This document shows, one piece after another, positions 37,277 to 44,646 of a DNA stretch of 64,000 nucleotides. Source of the stretch: Leptothrix sp. (in: b-proteobacteria) (lineage in GTDB: Bacteria > Pseudomonadota > Gammaproteobacteria > Burkholderiales > Burkholderiaceae_C); NCBI GenBank assembly GCA_013822685.1, contig PNKV01000001.1, forward strand, positions 62,001 through 126,000, in the 5' to 3' direction. Numbering within the stretch: the first letter of the stretch is position 1; each line of letters begins with the position of its first letter. The position numbers and the translations under genes were made by a program. The notes beneath the pieces are model-generated. The model did not search any database. It was not told the DNA's origin and was given only the letters and a program-made list of their open reading frames with translations.

Positions 37277-38572
37277 ATGACGCACCCCACCCCAGGCGCG
37301 GTCCAGCGCAACAAACCCGGCACGGTGCTGTTCGCCAGCCTGATCGGCACCACGGTCGAGTTTTTTGACTTCTACATCTACGCCACGGCGGCGGTGTTGA
37401 TCTTCCCGAAAGCGTTTTTCCCCTCGTCCGACCCGACGGCCGCCACCTTGCAATCGCTGATCACCTTTGCGCTGGCCTTCTTTGCCCGGCCCGTGGGCTC
37501 GGCGGTGTTTGGCCACTTCGGCGACCGAATCGGGCGCAAAGCCACCCTGGTCGGTGCCTTGCTGACGATGGGCATCTCAACCGTTGCCATTGGCTTGTTG
37601 CCCACCTACGAGACCATCGGGACCTGGGCGCCCTTGCTCCTGGCCGTGTGCCGCTTTGGCCAGGGCTTTGGGCTGGGTGGGGAATGGGGTGGTGCCGTGT
37701 TGTTGGCCACCGAAAACGCACCACCCGGCAAGCGCGCCTGGTACGGCATGTTCCCGCAGTTGGGCGCGCCCATCGGCTTCTTCATGTCGGGTGGCATCTT
37801 TCTGTGGCTGGGCGAGGTCCTGACCGAAGAGCAGTTCTTCAACTTTGGCTGGCGCATCCCTTTCCTGGCCAGCGCCTTGCTGGTGTTCGTGGGCTTGTAT
37901 GTGCGCTTCAAGATCACCGAAACCCCCGTGTTCCAGAACGTGCTGAACCACAACCAGCGCGTCAAGGTGCCCGTGGTGACGGTGTTCCGTGATCACACCA
38001 AGGTGCTGGTGTTGGGCACGCTCGCCGCGCTGGCCACCTTCGTGCTGTTCTATTTGATGACGGTGTTCGCCTTGAGCTGGGGCACCAGTGCGCTGCACTA
38101 TTCACGCCGCGATTTCCTGGAAATCCAGCTGTTCTCGGTGCTGTTCTTCGCGCTGTGCATTCCGCTGTCGGCCTGGCTGGCCGACAAGCACGGCCGCCGA
38201 GACACCCTGATCTGGGTGTCGGCCGCCATTGTGGTTTTTGGCTTCTCGATGAGTTCGCTGTTCGGCGCTGGCAATGCCTTGGGCGTGACCCTGTTCCTGT
38301 CCGTGGGGCTGGCGCTCATGGGCATGACTTACGGGCCGCTGGGCACGCTGCTGTCGGAGATGTTCCCCACCGCCGTGCGCTACACCGGCTCATCGATGAC
38401 CTTCAATTTCGCGGGCATCCTGGGTGCTTCGTTGGCACCCTACTTGGCCACCACACTGGCCACCCGTTACGGCCTGGCCTATGTGGGCTACTACCTGTCC
38501 ATCGCCGCCGCCATCAGCCTGGTGGCCCTTTGGCTGTCCAAACCGGGCAGCGACAGCGACTTCGACGCCTGA
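37277..38572 (+). CDS. MHS-family MFS transporter (metabolite:proton symporter)
   Basis: The 431-residue protein has the MHS-type N-terminus (ASLIGTTVEFFDFYIYATAA), the loop motif GHFGDRIGRKATL and the helix-4/5 signature RFGQGFGLGGEWGGAVLLATE. Members carry organic acids such as citrate, alpha-ketoglutarate, shikimate or proline betaine. The ATG at 37277 is preceded by AAGGGA, supporting it over the in-frame ATG at 37235 inside the previous gene. The substrate cannot be assigned. It converges with the chemoreceptor gene 4 bases away. Confidence 0.88.
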   Translation: MTHPTPGAVQRNKPGTVLFASLIGTTVEFFDFYIYATAAVLIFPKAFFPSSDPTAATLQSLITFALAFFARPVGSAVFGHFGDRIGRKATLVGALLTMGISTVAIGLLPTYETIGTWAPLLLAVCRFGQGFGLGGEWGGAVLLATENAPPGKRAWYGMFPQLGAPIGFFMSGGIFLWLGEVLTEEQFFNFGWRIPFLASALLVFVGLYVRFKITETPVFQNVLNHNQRVKVPVVTVFRDHTKVLVLGTLAALATFVLFYLMTVFALSWGTSALHYSRRDFLEIQLFSVLFFALCIPLSAWLADKHGRRDTLIWVSAAIVVFGFSMSSLFGAGNALGVTLFLSVGLALMGMTYGPLGTLLSEMFPTAVRYTGSSMTFNFAGILGASLAPYLATTLATRYGLAYVGYYLSIAAAISLVALWLSKPGSDSDFDA

Positions 38573-38576
38573 GCCA

Positions 38577-40121
38577 TTACCGGAACACGCTCACCGCCTC
38601 GACCAGGCGTGCGGCCTGCTCTTTCAGTCCTTCAGACGCGGCCGCGCTTTGCTCCACCAAGGCCGCGTTTTGTTGCGTGATCTGGTCCAGGTGGCTGACC
38701 GCTTGGCCGACCTGCGTGATGCCCCTGCTCTGCTCGCGTGTAGCCGAACTGATTTCGGCGATCAGGTCTGACACGCGCTGAACCTGATTCACGACCTCGT
38801 CCATGGTCTTGCCAGCATCGTCCACTTGCTTGGAGCCCGACTCCACCTTTTCGACACTGGCGTTGATCAGGTGCTTGATTTCTTTGGCGGCTTCGGCGCT
38901 GCGCTGAGCCAGGCTGCGCACTTCGCCCGCCACCACGGCAAAACCGCGCCCTTGCTCGCCGGCGCGCGCCGCTTCCACTGCGGCATTCAGCGCCAGGATG
39001 TTGGTCTGAAAAGCGATGCCATCGATGACGCCGATGATGTCAGCGATCTTCCTGGAGCTGTGGGTGATCTCGTTCATCGTATGCACCACTTCAGACACCG
39101 CTTGGCCGCCCTTGCCCGCCGCATCGCTGGCCGTGCCGGACAGCTCGTTGGCCTGCGTCGCCGTGTCGGCACTGCTCTTCACCGTGGCCGTCATCTGCGT
39201 CATGGTTGACGCCGTTTGCTGCACGCTGGAGGCGGCGGCCTCGGTGCGTGATGCCAGATCATTGTTGCCTTGTGCAATCTCGTTGATGGCCGTTTGCACG
39301 TTGACCACCTGCGCACTCACATCATCAATCAGCCAGCGGAACATCAATCCCAGTTGGCTGATCGATCGCAATGTCATGCCGACCTCGTCGACACGGTTCA
39401 TGTGGATTGGATCGTGGGTTTCACCTGAAGCCACCCGCAGGGCCTGTTGGCACAGCTGCTCAACCGGCCGCGACACTTGGGCCTCCAGCCACCATGCGGC
39501 CAACAGCGACAGCATGCCCATGACAGCCGCGAAAGCCGCCACCGATGCACCACCCAAGCCCAGCGCCCAGGCGCCCATCACGCTGGCCGGCAGCAGTGCG
39601 AGCAAAGCCGCCCGGACGCGCCACCGAACTGGCATGGTTTGCAGACATGACGCCCAACTCATCAGCCCTGTTCGCGACACCAGCCCTTTGTGGAAACGGC
39701 GCCCGCCTGTCTCACCTGCTTGAAACTTTTTATAGAGAGTTTGCGCTGCATCAACTTCTTCGCGAGAAGCCTTGGTGCGCACCGACAGGTAACCGGTGGT
39801 CCGACCTTGGCGGATGACTGGCATGGCGCTGGCGCGCACCCAGTAGTGGTCGCCGTTTTTGCGGCGATTTTTCACGATTCCCGTCCAGGGCTGGCCCCCT
39901 TTGAGGGTGGCCCACATGTCGGCAAAGGCCTCCTTGGGCATGTCTGGATGGCGCACCAGGTTGTGGGCGTGCCCCTGCAGTTCCTCGCGGTTGTAGCCGC
40001 TGATCGCCACGAATGCGGCGTTGGCATACGTGATGTGGCTTTGCAAATCCGTGGTCGACATCAAGGTCGCATCGGCGGGAAAGTCAAACTCTTGCTGGGT
40101 GACGGGCTGGTTGTTGCGCAT
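38577..40121 (-). CDS. Aer-like methyl-accepting chemotaxis protein with N-terminal PAS
   Basis: This 514-residue receptor has a cytoplasmic PAS domain at about 10-115 ([34 protein letters not shown]), then two hydrophobic helices at about 165-215 with almost no periplasmic loop. A HAMP-like region and a full signalling domain follow, with the tip [20 protein letters not shown]. The form is that of Aer, which senses redox or energy state, often through FAD bound in the PAS. A C-terminal receptor-tethering pentapeptide (NWETF-like) is absent. Confidence 0.92.
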   Translation of the reverse strand: MRNNQPVTQQEFDFPADATLMSTTDLQSHITYANAAFVAISGYNREELQGHAHNLVRHPDMPKEAFADMWATLKGGQPWTGIVKNRRKNGDHYWVRASAMPVIRQGRTTGYLSVRTKASREEVDAAQTLYKKFQAGETGGRRFHKGLVSRTGLMSWASCLQTMPVRWRVRAALLALLPASVMGAWALGLGGASVAAFAAVMGMLSLLAAWWLEAQVSRPVEQLCQQALRVASGETHDPIHMNRVDEVGMTLRSISQLGLMFRWLIDDVSAQVVNVQTAINEIAQGNNDLASRTEAAASSVQQTASTMTQMTATVKSSADTATQANELSGTASDAAGKGGQAVSEVVHTMNEITHSSRKIADIIGVIDGIAFQTNILALNAAVEAARAGEQGRGFAVVAGEVRSLAQRSAEAAKEIKHLINASVEKVESGSKQVDDAGKTMDEVVNQVQRVSDLIAEISSATREQSRGITQVGQAVSHLDQITQQNAALVEQSAAASEGLKEQAARLVEAVSVFR

Positions 40122-40187
40122 GAAAGGTCAGGGCCATGGTCGAAAAAAGCCTTTTGTTATCGGCTGGAAAGCCGGCAACTTCAGTAC

Positions 40188-40550
40188 TCAACCGCCGGCG
40201 CGCTTGACGGTCCAGCCTTGCTTTTGCAAGAAAGCCATGACGGTGTCGACGTGGTCGCCCTGCACCTCGACCACGCCCTCCTTGACGGTGCCGCCGCAAC
40301 CACAGGCGGCCTTGAGCTGCTTGCCCAACTGATTGAGGGCCGCATCATCCAGCGGCACGCCCTTGACTAGGGTCACGCCCTTGCCTTTGCGCCCCTTGGT
40401 TTCGCGCGATACGCGCACGATGCCGTCAGAGGCCGGCAGGTTCACTTTCTTGCCGCACACGCATTGCGCCACCGCTTGGCGGCACTCTGGGCAGGTGCGG
40501 CCCAGTTCGGTGGAGTAAACGAGCCCGCCGCTCGATTTTTGAGGTTTCAT
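40188..40550 (-). CDS. yciH: YciH/SUI1-family translation initiation factor-like protein
   Basis: The 120-residue protein ends in an eIF1/SUI1 fold (GVTLVKGVPLDDAALNQLGK, CGCGGTVKEGVVEVQGDH). A short N-terminal part carries a Cys-rich CPECRQAVAQCVC, probably a zinc site. In E. coli YciH influences initiation fidelity but is not essential. The ATG at 40550 is followed by the family start MKPQKSSGGLVYST. It is divergent from the polyphosphate kinase gene, 60 bases away. Confidence 0.9.
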   Translation of the reverse strand: MKPQKSSGGLVYSTELGRTCPECRQAVAQCVCGKKVNLPASDGIVRVSRETKGRKGKGVTLVKGVPLDDAALNQLGKQLKAACGCGGTVKEGVVEVQGDHVDTVMAFLQKQGWTVKRAGG

Positions 40551-40610
40551 GGCCTTGATTGATGAGTGTCTGTCACAGGGTTGCCACAATACAGCGATAC
40601 CGTCGGGGCC

Positions 40611-41489
40611 ATGAGCCCCACTGACGACGACCTGATCCGACGCATCCACCGCGACCTGCAAGACAGCTACGACGAAGAGCTTGAACTCGAGCTGGACGAC
40701 CACGACGACGTGGACAAGGAAAGCCGCAAGCAGTATTTCAATGAGCTGTTCCGTTTGCAGGGCGAGCTGGTCAAGCTCCAGGACTGGGTGGTGAACACCG
40801 GCCACAAGGTGGTGATCCTGTTCGAAGGCCGCGATGCGGCTGGCAAGGGCGGCGTGATCAAGCGCATCACGCAACGCTTGAACCCGCGCGTGGCCCGCGT
40901 GGCGGCCCTGCCCGCCCCCAATGACCGCGAGCGCACGCAGTGGTACTTCCAACGCTATGCCTCGCACCTGCCCGCCGCGGGTGAGATGGTGCTGTTCGAC
41001 CGCAGCTGGTACAACCGCGCCGGCGTCGAACGCGTGATGGGCTTTTGCACCGATGACCAATACGAAGAGTTCTTCCGCTCGGCGCCTGAGTTTGAGCGGA
41101 TGCTGGTGAGATCGGGCATCCAGCTGATCAAGTACTGGTTCTCCATCTCGGACGAAGAGCAGCAACTGCGCTTCATGGGCCGCATCCACGATCCGCTCAA
41201 GCAATGGAAGCTCAGCCCGATGGACCTGGAATCGCGCCGCCGCTGGGAGGACTACACCCGCGCCAAGGAGGTGATGCTAGAGCGCACTCACATCGCCGAG
41301 GCGCCGTGGTGGGTGGTCCAGGCCGATGACAAGAAGAAGGCCCGCCTGAACTGCATCCACCACCTGCTGCAGCAGATGCCTTACCGCGAAATCGAGCGGC
41401 CCGCCATCGTGCTGCCACCAAGAGAACGCCATCAAGACTATGCCCGCCAGCCCGTGCCGCCCGACATCGTCGTGCCCGAGATCTACTGA
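40611..41489 (+). CDS. ppk2: Polyphosphate kinase 2
   Basis: The 292-residue enzyme has the PPK2 core: Walker A FEGRDAAGKGG at about 71-81, lid-region RTQWYFQRYASHLPAAGEM, and Walker B LFDRSWYNRAGVERVMGF from about 118. The acidic N-terminus (DEELELELDDHDD) and the length fit class I PPK2, which phosphorylates nucleoside diphosphates (often GDP or ADP) with polyphosphate. The class assignment is an inference from length. Confidence 0.93.
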   Translation: MSPTDDDLIRRIHRDLQDSYDEELELELDDHDDVDKESRKQYFNELFRLQGELVKLQDWVVNTGHKVVILFEGRDAAGKGGVIKRITQRLNPRVARVAALPAPNDRERTQWYFQRYASHLPAAGEMVLFDRSWYNRAGVERVMGFCTDDQYEEFFRSAPEFERMLVRSGIQLIKYWFSISDEEQQLRFMGRIHDPLKQWKLSPMDLESRRRWEDYTRAKEVMLERTHIAEAPWWVVQADDKKKARLNCIHHLLQQMPYREIERPAIVLPPRERHQDYARQPVPPDIVVPEIY

Positions 41490-41559
41490 AAACAGCGCGG
41501 CTTGACCCTGGTTTCAGACAGGCGCAAAGTGAGGGGTGTCTTGGCAACGAGGACCCATC

Positions 41560-41964
41560 ATGAAAACCTTCATGCTTGAACCGCGCATGCTGACCATGGG
41601 CGGTGTGTTCTACCCCACGGGCTATGTGTTCGCCATGTTCCCCAACCTGGAAGATGCCGACAAAGTGGGCGCCGCCTTGCAGGGGGCCGGATTCCACAGC
41701 GACGACATCATGTTGTTGAAACCCGAGGCCATCCTGGACCAGGTCGGCCCCACCGCCCCAGCCGCGCCGGGGCCCATGCCCTCTGTGGGCAGTGAAGCGG
41801 CCACTGTGCGCCAGTACACGCAACTGGCACGCCAGGGCCACTGCGCGCTGCTGGTTCACGCCGCCTCCGAGCGCAGCACCCAGCGCTTGATGGAAGTCGT
41901 GCACACCGTACCTTTTTCAATGGCTGAAAAGTACCACTTCCTCGCCATGGAGCACTTGCACTGA
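41560..41964 (+). CDS. Uncharacterised 134-residue protein
   Basis: The product is a soluble alpha/beta protein with no signal peptide. It opens MKTFMLEPRMLTMGGVFYPT and has a segment NLEDADKVGAALQGAGF that reads like the helix of a ferredoxin-like fold. A proline-rich linker (APAAPGPMP) and a second half ending EKYHFLAMEHLH follow. A GAGGA Shine-Dalgarno precedes the ATG. Codon use matches its neighbours. I do not recognise the family. The position between ppk2 and a manganese exporter suggests nothing specific. Confidence 0.7.
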   Translation: MKTFMLEPRMLTMGGVFYPTGYVFAMFPNLEDADKVGAALQGAGFHSDDIMLLKPEAILDQVGPTAPAAPGPMPSVGSEAATVRQYTQLARQGHCALLVHAASERSTQRLMEVVHTVPFSMAEKYHFLAMEHLH

Positions 41965-42017
41965 GGCGCAACCAGCAAGGCCTCATGCGCAGGGCCACGT
42001 GATAAAGTGTTGGTGTC

Positions 42018-42176
42018 ATTGGGGAGTAGCCGCCCTGTTTCCCTCAGGGGCATGCGTCAACACACTTGGCCTTTCGGCCATGGCGCTTGCAGCTTCACGC
42101 CTGGCAAGACCTTTGACCACATCGCCTCCGCTCGGGCCGGGGTTGCGTGTGGTCATCGGTATTCACGCCGGCCCTG
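42018..42176 (+). promoter_or_regulatory. yybP-ykoY manganese riboswitch
   Basis: The leader contains the conserved opening TTGGGGAGTAGCC, the GTCAACACACTTGGCC arm with a TTTCGG-type loop and GCAAGACCTTTGACCAC, the second conserved face of the Mn2+ site. Downstream, GGGCCGG (42134-42140) can pair with CCGGCCC (42168-42174), which ends one base before the GGAGA Shine-Dalgarno at 42176-42180. This suggests that Mn2+ binding opens or closes access to the ribosome site. It is directly upstream of the GDT1/TMEM165-type gene, a known partner of this class. Confidence 0.85.
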
Positions 42177-42185
42177 GAGAATCCC

Positions 42186-42758
42186 ATGCAAGCTTTCCTC
42201 GTTTCCACTGGCGTCGTGGCGCTGGCCGAAATCGGCGACAAAACCCAACTCCTGTCATTGCTGCTGGCCGCCAAATTCAAGCGGCCTGTGCCCATCATCG
42301 CGGGCATCTTCGTGGCCACCTTGTTGAACCACGGCATGGCGGGGCTGGTGGGTGGCTGGGTGTCCGACCACGTCGGCCCTGACGTGCTGCGGTGGGTGCT
42401 GGGCATCTCGTTTCTGGCCATGGCCGTTTGGACGCTGATCCCCGACAAACTGGACGACGACGAATCCACCTCGCTGCAGCGGTTTGGCGTGTTCGGCACC
42501 ACGGTGCTGGCCTTTTTCCTGGCCGAGATGGGTGACAAGACCCAGGTGGCCACGGTGGCGCTGGCCGCGCGCTACAGCGATTTGATGTCGGTGGTCATGG
42601 GCACCACCATCGGCATGATGCTGGCCAACGTGCCTGCCGTGCTGCTGGGCGACATCGTGGTCCGCAAGGTGTCCATGCGCCTGGTGCATGGCATCGCCGC
42701 ACTGATGTTCGCCGTCTTGGGCCTGCTGGCGCTTCTGGATGTCGGCAGCTTTCTCTAG
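42186..42758 (+). CDS. GDT1/TMEM165 (UPF0016) family manganese exporter
   Basis: The 190-residue protein has six hydrophobic helices and the two family motifs, VALAEIGDKTQLL at the N-terminal repeat and FLAEMGDKTQVATV at the second repeat. UPF0016/MneA-type proteins export Mn2+ (or Ca2+) across the inner membrane. The manganese riboswitch directly upstream strongly supports Mn2+. The ATG at 42186 has GGAGA at the right spacing. Confidence 0.92.
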   Translation: MQAFLVSTGVVALAEIGDKTQLLSLLLAAKFKRPVPIIAGIFVATLLNHGMAGLVGGWVSDHVGPDVLRWVLGISFLAMAVWTLIPDKLDDDESTSLQRFGVFGTTVLAFFLAEMGDKTQVATVALAARYSDLMSVVMGTTIGMMLANVPAVLLGDIVVRKVSMRLVHGIAALMFAVLGLLALLDVGSFL

Positions 42759-42768
42759 GCAGGGCGAT

Positions 42769-43530
42769 TTACCGTTTGCCAGCCAACCAGGTGGTGGAAC
42801 TGGGCACGCAGATGATGCTGTAGCACCACCCGATGTCGCTCAGGGGCGTGCGCACTTCGGCCCGCTCGATGCGCAAGTCAAAGGGCGCTTGCAAACCCAC
42901 CAGGTTGAAATCGGCCCGGTTCAAAACATCGGCCTGCAGCTTGGCGTGCACCGGCACCGACAGGTGCATGGTGGTGCGAACCGGCACCTTGATGGGATCG
43001 CTCACCTGGCCGGCCACCTTCACATCCAGCGCCAAAGGCAACTGCACCTTGATCGGCACCGTGAGGTGCACGGGCACCTTGATGGTGACCGGCACCATGA
43101 CGTTCATGGCCGGCAACCATGACACCACGGGGATCTTCATCTCCACCTCGGTCGACACGGGGATGTCCTGGTCGAAGCTGATGCTGGTGTCCACCGGCAC
43201 GGTGGTGTTGATGACAGCCTGGGCGCTGAGCTTGTTCACCAATTGCACGCTCACCAGCTGGTCGATGGGCACGGCCACCTTGGACTGGGTGTCCAGCCGC
43301 AGGTGCAGCGGCGTGTGCACTTCGGCCCGCGCTGGCATGCCGGTGGGCAGGCGCAAGGTGACGGTTTGATCACGCAGGGCCACCACAGACTGCCAATGCT
43401 GGCGCACCTGCCAAGCCGCAGCCGCGACCAGGGCGGACCAGGCCAGCGCGGCGCCCACCATCACCAGCACCACATCCCGACGACGCACGGGTCGGTGCCA
43501 GCCACGCCGTGGCGGCAGCGCCGTGATCAA
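42769..43530 (-). CDS. Membrane-anchored beta-rich protein, copy 2 of a tandem pair
   Basis: The 253-residue product has a basic N-terminus, one transmembrane helix near residues 20-41 (VVLVMVGAALAWSALVAAAA) and then ~200 residues dominated by short strands with repeated VPV/VPI steps (KVAVPIDQ, TVPVDTS, IPVSTEV, MVPVTIKVPVHL, TVPIKVQLPL). It resembles the upstream gene in layout and motif spacing. Expected topology is inner-membrane anchored with a periplasmic beta-repeat domain. I do not recognise the family. It ends CYSIICVPSS with two Cys residues. Coupled to the upstream copy by a 4-base overlap. Confidence 0.75.
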   Translation of the reverse strand: MITALPPRRGWHRPVRRRDVVLVMVGAALAWSALVAAAAWQVRQHWQSVVALRDQTVTLRLPTGMPARAEVHTPLHLRLDTQSKVAVPIDQLVSVQLVNKLSAQAVINTTVPVDTSISFDQDIPVSTEVEMKIPVVSWLPAMNVMVPVTIKVPVHLTVPIKVQLPLALDVKVAGQVSDPIKVPVRTTMHLSVPVHAKLQADVLNRADFNLVGLQAPFDLRIERAEVRTPLSDIGWCYSIICVPSSTTWLAGKR

Positions 43531-44258
43531 GGCTGGCGCTCCGGCCGGCGCTCAAGCTGCACCGCGTCCAGCGGTAACTTGATGTCCATGTGGGTCAAGC
43601 CCGCCTTCACCGTCTGGCTCGGGAAGCTCAAAGTCACGTTGACGGGCGCGGTCACGGGCAAGCTGAACGACTCACGGATGGGCACCACCGTGTCCATCAC
43701 CGTGTCGATGCGCGCGCTCAAGGGCTCGGCCAGGCGGATCAGCGCGGGGGTGTTCAAAGACACGGGCACCTGCTTGCGCACAGGGATCACCAGGCTGATG
43801 GGCACATCGGCCTTCAGCGGCACCTTGCCCTGGATCGGCAAGGTGACGGCAAAACCCAGGATGCGTGTCTTGACCTTGGTGTCCAGGTCGATCACCTGGT
43901 CCACATGCAAGGTGTGCTCGATGGGCACGTCAAAGTTGATGGGGACCGAAGTTTCAACGCTCACCGTGAGCGGAATGGGGTCGGTGATGGGGAGGCTGAG
44001 CGTTTCGTGAACGGGCACCTTCACCCGCAGGTTCTGATCAAGCCGCACCTCGATCTTGTTGCTGACCGACGCTCGCACGGCCAATTCGGACGGCATGCTG
44101 ATGCTCGCCGCCTGGTCGCGCAACACCACATGGGCGGCCAGGTTCTGCCAGGCCCAACGGGCCCCGAAACCGGCCACGGCCGTCATCACGAGCAGCAAGG
44201 CCAGAGTGCTCAGGAGCAGCGTGCGCCAAGTGAGGGGTGAAGACGGAGGCTCGTGCAT
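43527..44258 (-). CDS. Membrane-anchored beta-rich protein, copy 1 of a tandem pair
   Basis: The 243-residue product mirrors its downstream neighbour: an N-terminal transmembrane helix (about 13-33, LLSTLALLLVMTAVAGF), then HVVLRDQAASISMPSEL, parallel to the neighbour's VVALRDQTVTLRLPTGM. A run of strands with VPV/VPI/LPI steps follows (KVPVHETLSLPI, SVPINFDVPIEH, KVPLKADVPISLVIPV). The two genes look like a duplication. No enzyme motif is seen; a structural or scaffold role in the periplasm is only a guess. Confidence 0.75.
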   Translation of the reverse strand: MHEPPSSPLTWRTLLLSTLALLLVMTAVAGFGARWAWQNLAAHVVLRDQAASISMPSELAVRASVSNKIEVRLDQNLRVKVPVHETLSLPITDPIPLTVSVETSVPINFDVPIEHTLHVDQVIDLDTKVKTRILGFAVTLPIQGKVPLKADVPISLVIPVRKQVPVSLNTPALIRLAEPLSARIDTVMDTVVPIRESFSLPVTAPVNVTLSFPSQTVKAGLTHMDIKLPLDAVQLERRPERQP

Positions 44259-44289
44259 ATGCGCCTCACTCTACAGCACACTCGCGTGG

Positions 44290-44646
44290 TCAGATCCTCA
44301 CATGAACCACATGAGGCCAGGGCAAACAACGGATCTGCACGGTGGCGCGCAAGGCACCCGCCGCCAGAACCACCTGGTAATCCGACGAAAAATGGCCGTT
44401 GGCCAAGCGCTCGTGGATCGTCCACGGGCCCACGCTCAACCGTGACAACAGGCGCGCGGCGCTATCTCGGGCGGGCGAGATGATGGCGCTGCCTTGCGCG
44501 GCCTGGATCAACAGGGCCTCGATGTCCTGTGGCGCGGGCTTGCGGTGGGCCACCAAGCGGTGGTGGGCGCCCGGGGCGTGGCCGCCCAGGTCCCGCGCTT
44601 TGTCGGCCATGTGGGCCGCATCTTGTTCATGCGTTGAATTGCTCAT
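44290..44646 (-). CDS. Small uncharacterised protein downstream of clpV
   Basis: The 118-residue soluble protein has a His/Ala-rich disordered first third (about 1-38), then a helical region (DIEALLIQAAQGSAIISPAR). It ends in a beta-rich part with WTIHERLANGHFSSDYQVVL. The ATG shares one base with the clpV stop (TGATG), so it is the last gene of the T6SS minus-strand arm. A GTG at 44649 is an alternative start. No family is recognised. Position raises the possibility of a T6SS accessory or ClpV adaptor role, which is untested. Confidence 0.65.
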   Translation of the reverse strand: MSNSTHEQDAAHMADKARDLGGHAPGAHHRLVAHRKPAPQDIEALLIQAAQGSAIISPARDSAARLLSRLSVGPWTIHERLANGHFSSDYQVVLAAGALRATVQIRCLPWPHVVHVRI

